Assembly (NCBI GenBank): GCA_903927605.1
Contig: CAIYNT010000159.1
Location: 1-21,372, forward strand
Length of the DNA: 21,372 nt
Source: an uncultured Holophagaceae bacterium
Lineage (GTDB): Bacteria > Acidobacteriota > Holophagae > Holophagales > Holophagaceae
Direction: 5' to 3'
Positions 16,862-21,372 of the stretch are shown in pieces; the stretch's first letter is position 1, and each line of letters opens with the position of its first letter. The notes beneath the pieces are model-generated. The model was not told where the DNA came from, searched no databases, and worked only from the letters and a program-made list of their open reading frames with translations. Both the position numbers and the translations under genes were made by a program.

Positions 16862-16865
16862 AAAG

Positions 16866-16901
16866 AAAAGCCCCGTAGATGCTCAGTCTCCGGGGTTTTT
16901 T
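16866..16901 (+). terminator. Terminator of the tRNA-His transcript
   Basis: AAAAGCCCCG (16866-16875) pairs with CGGGGTTTTT (16891-16900), five G-C pairs extended by one G-T and four A-T pairs, around a 15-base loop, ending in a run of six T (16896-16901). It begins 5 bases after the tRNA CCA. Confidence 0.75.
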
Positions 16902-16905
16902 GATG

Positions 16906-16918
16906 CTCGAATTTCGAG
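16906..16918. repeat. Palindrome CTCGAA-T-TTCGAG
   Basis: A perfect 6-bp dyad with one central base sits just after the tRNA terminator. It may be a recombinase or repressor half-site pair, but nothing else supports a specific function. Confidence 0.4.
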
Positions 16919-16987
16919 TGCAGTTGGGTGCACCAGGGTGCTTTTCGGCGCTCATAAGTCCTTTATTTGAGCACCGGGTTCCGGTGG

Positions 16988-17007
16988 TTGTGGTGTATTT
17001 GTGGTGT
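16988..17007 (+). repeat. Direct repeats TTGTGGTGT spaced by one helical turn
   Basis: TTGTGGTGT occurs at 16988-16996 and 16999-17007, 11 bases apart, between the tRNA and the integrase gene. Arm-type sites of tyrosine integrases and Xis-binding sites are typically short direct repeats in this position and phasing. The assignment is inference. Confidence 0.4.
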
Positions 17008-17022
17008 GGATTTCGGGGCCAT

Positions 17023-17041
17023 CCACCACCAGGGGTGGTGG
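17023..17041. repeat. Inverted repeat CCACCACC-AGG-GGTGGTGG
   Basis: Perfect 8-bp arms surround a 3-base centre, upstream of the integrase gene. It could be an operator or a hairpin; there is no U-tract after it, so it is not a terminator. Confidence 0.45.
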
Positions 17042-17200
17042 GTTCCGATCGGGGCATTCCCGTCAGTCGGTGCCCACCGAGGCTGCGGCCAAGGGCGGAT
17101 CCCGTCGTTGGCCAGTTGCTACTGGGGTCACGAGGTGATCATGCCGTCAGCCAACCTTGAGCTATAGGGCCAGGCATGGCCGGAGAAGGAGACGGAGAGG

Positions 17201-17305
17201 ATGGAGATGCCCCTTGGGGCCCTCCAGTTCGAGGTGCGGGGACAGGACTTCGATACCTGGATCAGCGACAGGTGCATTTTCGGGAAGCATCGCCCTATAG
17301 GGTAG
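17201..17305 (+). CDS. Possible 34-residue leader ORF before the integrase
   Basis: The ATG at 17201 follows a strong purine-rich site (GGAGAAGGAGACGGAGAGG), the best ribosome-binding site in this part of the window. The short frame reads MEMPLGALQFEVRGQDFDTW and ends GKHRPIG before TAG at 17303-17305. Its codons mostly end in G or C, unlike the overlapping upstream extension of the integrase frame. I recognise no family. It could be a regulatory leader peptide coupled to integrase translation or a remnant of a larger gene. The small size keeps confidence low. Confidence 0.4.
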   Translation: MEMPLGALQFEVRGQDFDTWISDRCIFGKHRPIG

Positions 17306-17340
17306 GTGAGGAAAGATCCTCCCATCATGACGGGGACCCA

Positions 17341-18423
17341 GTGGCAGCACGCGGATTCAAGAACGGGCTCCGACGGACTCCCAAGGGGTACTGGGAGTAC
17401 AAGATCCGGGTCGGCCAGGTGGTCAAGTCCGGGACCTTCCCAACCACTCGGCTTGAGACCGCCAAGCGTCTCCTGGATCAACAGCGGGATGATCTCCTTC
17501 GAGAGCGGGAGGGGATCGAGGTTCACATGACGGTGGCCGAGGTCCTGACCTATTGGGTGGAGACCAGGGGTGCGAACCCCGAGCACCTGCAGCGAGCCCA
17601 GTACGCCTTCGACAGGATCGTTCCCATCCTTGGGGAAACCCCCGTACGCCGCCTTACCGCCGCTGCAGTCGTCGCCCTGAAGAAGTCCCTGATGGACCAA
17701 GCAGCTTCGGACCAGCGCCCCATGAGCCCGAGTTCAGTGAACATCGTCCTTCGCTACCTGGGTGTGGCCCTCGGCTGGGCCTATCGCAACCATCGTATCG
17801 TCGCCAATCCCCTGCGGGAGATGCCCTACGAGGACTTAGCAGAGGACAACCGGCCCTTCCTGGTGATCGATGACGTCATCCCCTTCCTCCAAGCGGTAGA
17901 CCTGACCGGGAACCAGCACCAGCAGGTGGCCATCCGCGCCATGCTCCTCATGGGCCTACGCGAATCCGAGGCCCTCCGTCTTCGCTGGGACGGATTCAGT
18001 GGCGACGGGGACTATTACGCTCCCGCCCGTAGTAAAAACGGGAAGGCCCAGATGATCCCTGTAGCTGCCGAGGTTCGGCGGGCCTTGGAGGTATTGCCCC
18101 GGAAGAGTGAGTGGGTCATACCTGGGAGGGCAGAGTCCATCCACCTGAAGGGCTACACCCGAGGGGTGGTCAAGGCGGCAGGGGAGGCCATCGGCAAGGC
18201 CAACCTCACCCCTCACCGCCTAAGAGCCTCGTGCGCAACGATCGTCGTCGCCGCAGGAGCAGGGGCACATCAGGTCCGAGACCTCCTCCGGCATGCGTCT
18301 ATCTCGACCAGCCAGTTCTACGTCCAGAAGGTCCCGTCGAGTATCAAAACGATCGTGGACCGCTCCTTTGACGGAGTAGAGCTGGCGTTCACAGTGACCC
18401 CAACGTCGACGACCCCTGAATAG
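17341..18423 (+). CDS. Tyrosine recombinase/phage-type integrase
   Basis: This site-specific recombinase would insert and excise the element at tRNA-His. From the GTG at 17341 it is 360 residues: an N-terminal arm-binding region (RTPKGYWEYKIRVGQVVKSG), a SAM-like core-binding domain (about 62-160, MTVAEVLTYWVETRG) and a catalytic domain with Arg207 (LMGLRESEALRLRW), Lys235 (SKNGKAQMIPV), His292/Arg295 (LTPHRLRASC), His318 (LLRHASIS) and the nucleophile Tyr327 (TSQFYVQKV). All six catalytic positions are present. The frame stays open upstream to an ATG at 17176, but those 55 codons use many A-ending and AGG/AGA codons and overlap the 17201 ORF, so I prefer the GTG, which has GGGGA a few bases upstream. 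The start is uncertain; the identity is not. Confidence 0.93.
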   Translation: MAARGFKNGLRRTPKGYWEYKIRVGQVVKSGTFPTTRLETAKRLLDQQRDDLLREREGIEVHMTVAEVLTYWVETRGANPEHLQRAQYAFDRIVPILGETPVRRLTAAAVVALKKSLMDQAASDQRPMSPSSVNIVLRYLGVALGWAYRNHRIVANPLREMPYEDLAEDNRPFLVIDDVIPFLQAVDLTGNQHQQVAIRAMLLMGLRESEALRLRWDGFSGDGDYYAPARSKNGKAQMIPVAAEVRRALEVLPRKSEWVIPGRAESIHLKGYTRGVVKAAGEAIGKANLTPHRLRASCATIVVAAGAGAHQVRDLLRHASISTSQFYVQKVPSSIKTIVDRSFDGVELAFTVTPTSTTPE

Positions 18424-18502
18424 GTAAGACCCCACTCCCACCGAAGCCTCACCCAGAGCCATGCCTTTCCCCGGTCTCTAGCCGGGGTGGGATTCCCTTA
18501 CC
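18423..18502 (+). repeat. Structured leader between integrase and HTH gene
   Basis: Nested inverted repeats span the gap: outer GGTAAG (18423-18428) with CTTACC (18497-18502), CCCACC (18437-18442) with GGTGGG (18486-18491), and alternatively an inner stem CCCCGG (18469-18474) with CCGGGG (18482-18487). The inner stem and the CCCACC pairing share bases 18486-18487, so they compete. No U-run follows, so this is not a simple terminator. Confidence 0.4.
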
Positions 18503-18517
18503 TCGGAAGGAACAGCG

Positions 18518-18811
18518 ATGATGAAGCCTAAGGCAGACCCCCAGACCATGCCCTCGATGGGGGTGGCGGACGGCAGCCGTGACCTCACCCCTCTGCTCGG
18601 CACCGATGAGCTGGTCAGTCAGCTCCGACCTATGATCCCTGGCGGGCTCTCCAAGCGGACGGTCTACCAGTGGCTGGATCAGGGATGCCCCCACATTCAG
18701 TTGCCGGGGGCCAGGAAGAAACTGGCCTTCGTGCTCGACGAGGTCGTCGCCTGGATCATGTCCCATCGGATCGAGAGAACTGTTCTCCCGTCCGGGCGGA
18801 GGTCGGCATGA
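18518..18811 (+). CDS. Excisionase-like helix-turn-helix protein
   Basis: This 97-residue protein has a MerR/HTH_17-type DNA-binding core: LGTDELVSQLRP, then GGLSKRTVYQWLDQGCPHI (42-60) as helix-turn-helix, then the wing and FVLDEVVAWI (71-80). This helix-turn-helix followed by 'F..(D/E)EV..W' layout is usual for Xis/AlpA-like directionality factors and other small element regulators. The ATG at 18518 has GGAAGG 7 bases upstream; a second ATG follows immediately. It follows the integrase by 94 bases across a structured leader and overlaps the next ORF (ATGA). It probably controls excision or represses element genes; which of these cannot be read from the sequence. Confidence 0.78.
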   Translation: MMKPKADPQTMPSMGVADGSRDLTPLLGTDELVSQLRPMIPGGLSKRTVYQWLDQGCPHIQLPGARKKLAFVLDEVVAWIMSHRIERTVLPSGRRSA

Positions 18812-19122
18812 GTAGGGATCCCAGGCAACCGATTCAGCTCGGCCAAGGCCGACTCACGCCTCTGACACTGGTTCCGTCAGGGACCTCCGAGACGATCGAC
18901 CACCCGGCCTCCGATGGTTCCGATAATGGAACCTATCAGCAGCATTCGATCTTGAACTCGACCCTAGAGGCGTCCTACGAGGTAACCACCGAATTCAACC
19001 GAAGGGTATTCTCAGCCTCCCTGAATCAATTGCACACTCTGAGGGGACGTTTGGCCTTTGAGACCGCCAATCGCAAATCGTGTTCATGCCTCGTGCATTC
19101 CCCGGCAGCCCCGAACTTCTGA
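18808..19122 (+). CDS. Hypothetical 104-residue protein of the element
   Basis: The ATG at 18808 overlaps the stop of the HTH gene (ATGA), and the purine-rich GGGCGGAGGTCGG lies just upstream inside that gene, so translational coupling is likely. The protein is Ser/Thr/Asn-rich in its middle (DHPASDGSDNGTYQQHS), has a short amphipathic helix (FNRRVFSASLNQLHTLRGRL) and a C-x-C near the end (SCSCLVH). There is no signal peptide or membrane segment, and I recognise no family. The frame is open further upstream, but that part overlaps the HTH gene. Its position suggests an element accessory protein. Confidence 0.55.
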   Translation: MSRDPRQPIQLGQGRLTPLTLVPSGTSETIDHPASDGSDNGTYQQHSILNSTLEASYEVTTEFNRRVFSASLNQLHTLRGRLAFETANRKSCSCLVHSPAAPNF

Positions 19123-19149
19123 ATTTTATTTACACTATTGGGATTCACA

Positions 19150-21372
19150 ATGCGCCTCCTGATCATCCGGCAACAGGCCTCCTCGACACCCCTTCTGTCC
19201 GGGGGAATTGAAGGTTCAACGGCTGAGGTGGTCTATGCCGTAAATGCAGACGAAGCCATTGCCAGAGTTCGTGAGGATTCCTTCGACCTGGTGGTCTGGG
19301 ACCCTTCTGTACCTGGGATGGAATCCTTCCGTAACGCCCTCGATCAGAAGGCACCGCCTGTGTTTTGCTACTCAACGGAAAAGCCCCTCAGGCCTGAACA
19401 GATGACCCTGACCCAGGCAGAGCGGTGGAGACTTCACCTCAACCAGACGCCTCTGGCCGTCCTTGAATGGGGTATGGATGGCCGTGTCCAAAGTTGGAAC
19501 CCGGCGGCGGAGCGGATGTTCGGCTATTCGGCTGCTGAGGCCATTGGCCAGCCCATCATTGAACTCATCGTGCCCCCGAAGTCGGAGGTACTGGATCAAG
19601 TCCATCACCTTGCCGAGGACCTGACCCAAAAAGGACTGCTGTCTCAGGCTGAACATGAGAACAAGCGTAAGGATGGCTCTCTCATCCTCTGTCGATGGTT
19701 CAATACCCCACTCCTCAATGCTGCAGGCCAGAAATTTGGTGTGGCTTCCATGGCCCTGGACGTGACCGAAATCCAGCGTGCGACCCAGGCTTTGATCAGG
19801 AGCGAGCAGCGATTCCGCGTTGTGGCTGACTTTACCTATGACTGGGAATACTGGATGGCTCAAGATGGCAGCATCAATTGGATGAGCCCTTCCTGTGAGC
19901 GCATCACAGGATATTCAGTAGAAGATTTTCAACTGGATCCTGATCTTATCTACCGAATTTGCCATTCGGATGATCGGGACATGGTCAGGGATCACGTGCA
20001 TGAAGCCCTGGTGGAGCATAAGATCCACCCCATCGAGTTCCGCATCCTGCATCGGGATGGTCATCAGATCTGGTTCAGCCATATATGTGCCCCTGTTCAG
20101 GACGAACGGGGAAATCCTGCGGGTCGCCGGGTGACCAATTGGGACATTACAGATCAGAAGAGGGCAGAAGAGGCCATTCGCAAGGTCTCGACCGCCGTAG
20201 AGCAAAGCCCTGTCTCCATCGTCATCACCGACACCCAAGGTGCTATTGAGTATGTCAATCCGATGTTCACAACGGTCACGGGCTACTCTTCCGCCGAGGC
20301 CATAGGTCAGAATCCACGCATCCTTAAAGCGGGTTTCACCCCGCCGGAAGTCTACAAGACGCTCTGGGACACACTTCTCTCTGGCAAGACCTGGCGAGGT
20401 GAACTTCAAAACAAAAAGAAGAACGGTGAACACTTCTGGGAACAGGCATCCATCTCGCCCGTGAAGAATGACCAGGGAGTCATCACAAGCTTTGTCGCGG
20501 TCAAGGAAGACATCTCCGAGCGGAAGCACGCAGAACACTTATTGCAGGAGAGCGAGCAACGGTTCCGGACCATCTTCGAGAAGGCCATGGATGGGATTGT
20601 CATCATCTCCACCGATGGGCAAATTCTCGATATGAATGAGGCCTATGCCCACATGCACGGCTATCTCAAAGAGGAGATGCTGGGCCTACACCTGAAGGAT
20701 ACTGATACGCTCGAAACCTCCAATCTGGCTGCCGAGCGTATGCGGCGCATGTTGGCTGGAGAGGCGATCAAGGTCGAACTGGGGCAGGTTCACAAGGATG
20801 GTCACACCTATTTCGCGGAGGCTACAGGCAGCCTCGTGTCCATTGCGGGGAAAACAGCCATCCTCTCCTTCCATCGAGACATTTCCGAACAAAAACGGGC
20901 CGAAGAGGAGAAGGCCAGACTCCAGGCCCAGCTTCTGCAATCCCAGAAAATGGAAAGCCTGGGAACCCTGGCCGGTGGTGTGGCCCACGACATGAATAAT
21001 GTGCTGGGGGCCATCCTCGGCCTAGCTTCGGCCCATATCGGCACCCAACCCTACGGCAGTCCCCTCCACCAGGCCCTCGACACCATCTGCAAGGCCACTG
21101 AACGGGGCGGCAAGATGGTCAAGAGCCTGTTGAGCTTCGCCCGCCAGAGCCCGGAGGAGATCCAGGAACTCGATATCAACGCGCTTCTCAGGGAGCAGGT
21201 CGGTCTTCTGGAGCGGACAACCCTGGCGAAAGTGCAACTGGAGATAGATCTGGAAGCGGAACTCCGGCCCATCCAGGGTGATGCCAGTGCCTTGACCCAC
21301 GCCTTCATGAACCTCTGCATCAACGCCGTGGATGCCATGCCGGAGAATGGCACCCTCACCCTGCACACCCGC
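19150..21372 (+). CDS. Multi-PAS sensor histidine kinase, truncated by the window edge
   Basis: The frame is open for 741 codons from the ATG at 19150 to the last base. Order: a short receiver-like segment (1-77) with Asp51 in DLVVWDPSVPGM but without the acidic pair after strand 1 (MRLLIIRQQ); PAS1 about 87-217 (WNPAAERMFGYSAAEAIGQ); PAS2 about 224-344, PAS_3-like (DWEYWMAQDGSINWMSPS); PAS3 about 346-472 (VNPMFTTVTGYSSAEAIGQN); PAS4 about 474-585 (MNEAYAHMHGYLKEEMLG); HisKA with His613 in GGVAHDMNNVLG; and the start of HATPase_c (AFMNLCINAVDAMPENG). No membrane segment is seen, so it should be cytoplasmic. The ribosome site is weak (GGGA, 8 bases upstream) in an AT-rich stretch. A C-terminal receiver may follow outside the window. 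Confidence 0.93.
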   Translation, partial: MRLLIIRQQASSTPLLSGGIEGSTAEVVYAVNADEAIARVREDSFDLVVWDPSVPGMESFRNALDQKAPPVFCYSTEKPLRPEQMTLTQAERWRLHLNQTPLAVLEWGMDGRVQSWNPAAERMFGYSAAEAIGQPIIELIVPPKSEVLDQVHHLAEDLTQKGLLSQAEHENKRKDGSLILCRWFNTPLLNAAGQKFGVASMALDVTEIQRATQALIRSEQRFRVVADFTYDWEYWMAQDGSINWMSPSCERITGYSVEDFQLDPDLIYRICHSDDRDMVRDHVHEALVEHKIHPIEFRILHRDGHQIWFSHICAPVQDERGNPAGRRVTNWDITDQKRAEEAIRKVSTAVEQSPVSIVITDTQGAIEYVNPMFTTVTGYSSAEAIGQNPRILKAGFTPPEVYKTLWDTLLSGKTWRGELQNKKKNGEHFWEQASISPVKNDQGVITSFVAVKEDISERKHAEHLLQESEQRFRTIFEKAMDGIVIISTDGQILDMNEAYAHMHGYLKEEMLGLHLKDTDTLETSNLAAERMRRMLAGEAIKVELGQVHKDGHTYFAEATGSLVSIAGKTAILSFHRDISEQKRAEEEKARLQAQLLQSQKMESLGTLAGGVAHDMNNVLGAILGLASAHIGTQPYGSPLHQALDTICKATERGGKMVKSLLSFARQSPEEIQELDINALLREQVGLLERTTLAKVQLEIDLEAELRPIQGDASALTHAFMNLCINAVDAMPENGTLTLHTR

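Larger units (their letters stand above)
16862..21372. mobile_element. One end of a tRNA-His-associated integrative element (far end not in window)
   Basis: The order tRNA-His, control region, tyrosine recombinase, excisionase-like HTH protein and small unknown ORF is the standard end of a genomic island or prophage-like element. The first 340 bases (16862-17200) hold no convincing larger gene; they contain the terminator, a palindrome, phased direct repeats and an inverted repeat listed separately. No structural phage, conjugation or replication genes are visible, so the type is undetermined. The multi-PAS kinase may be cargo or may lie outside the element. Confidence 0.55.

Noticed and set aside
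16879..17160. 93-codon + strand open frame between tRNA-His and integrase
   Set aside because: It starts inside the tRNA terminator loop and runs through the repeats; it has no ribosome site and no recognisable domain.
17176..17340. N-terminal extension of the integrase from the ATG at 17176
   Set aside because: Codon style differs from the rest of the gene, no good ribosome site precedes it, and it overlaps a better-supported small ORF. It remains possible.
1..21372. CRISPR array, rRNA or insertion-sequence transposase
   Set aside because: No regularly spaced repeats, rRNA motifs or transposase reading frames were seen.

Overview
The window is GC-rich DNA with strong G/C third-position bias, from a Gram-negative-type bacterium: it encodes a signal-peptide-bearing outer-membrane-barrel-like protein, a periplasmic HtrA protease and an AmgK-like cell-wall sugar kinase. 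Acidobacteriota (Holophagae-like) or Myxococcota would both fit. This placement is inference from gene style; no rRNA or marker gene settles it.

Layout. Positions 1-1099 (-) hold the N-terminal third of UvrA. A divergent intergenic region follows, then a + strand pair: a CHAD-domain protein and, by ATGA overlap, a membrane sensor histidine kinase (1259-3792). Converging on this are murI and prmA on - (3789-5446), also ATGA-coupled. A hairpin terminator separates them from a sigma-54-type AAA+ regulator on - (5606-7040) whose N-terminal part is in another frame, apparently because of one extra base in a C5/G5 run at 6741-6745. Next on + come a thioredoxin-fold protein, a small beta-barrel-like protein, a PafA-like secreted phosphatase (TGATG overlap) and a class-III-type sirtuin (7164-10756). 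On - are an AmgK-like kinase (10797-11780), then an operon of a FrzS-like pseudo-receiver/coiled-coil protein and a CNNM/CorC-type membrane protein (12008-15078, ATGA overlap), then an HtrA/DegQ protease (15170-16675).

A tRNA-His gene with encoded CCA (16784-16861) is followed directly by what looks like one end of an integrative element. This has a 340-bp non-coding stretch with a terminator, a palindrome, helically phased direct repeats and an inverted repeat; a possible 34-codon ORF with a strong Shine-Dalgarno; a tyrosine recombinase; a structured inter-gene leader; an excisionase-like HTH protein; and an ATGA-coupled small unknown protein. Last comes a large multi-PAS histidine kinase that runs off the right edge. 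The kinase's PAS part looks less G/C-biased than the chromosomal genes to the left, while its catalytic end looks more like them, so it may be cargo or a mosaic.

Most of the chromosomal part is ordinary housekeeping. The parts most worth following are the tRNA-His element and its control region, the broken or frameshifted sigma-54 regulator, the FrzS-like/CNNM operon and the CHAD/kinase pair.
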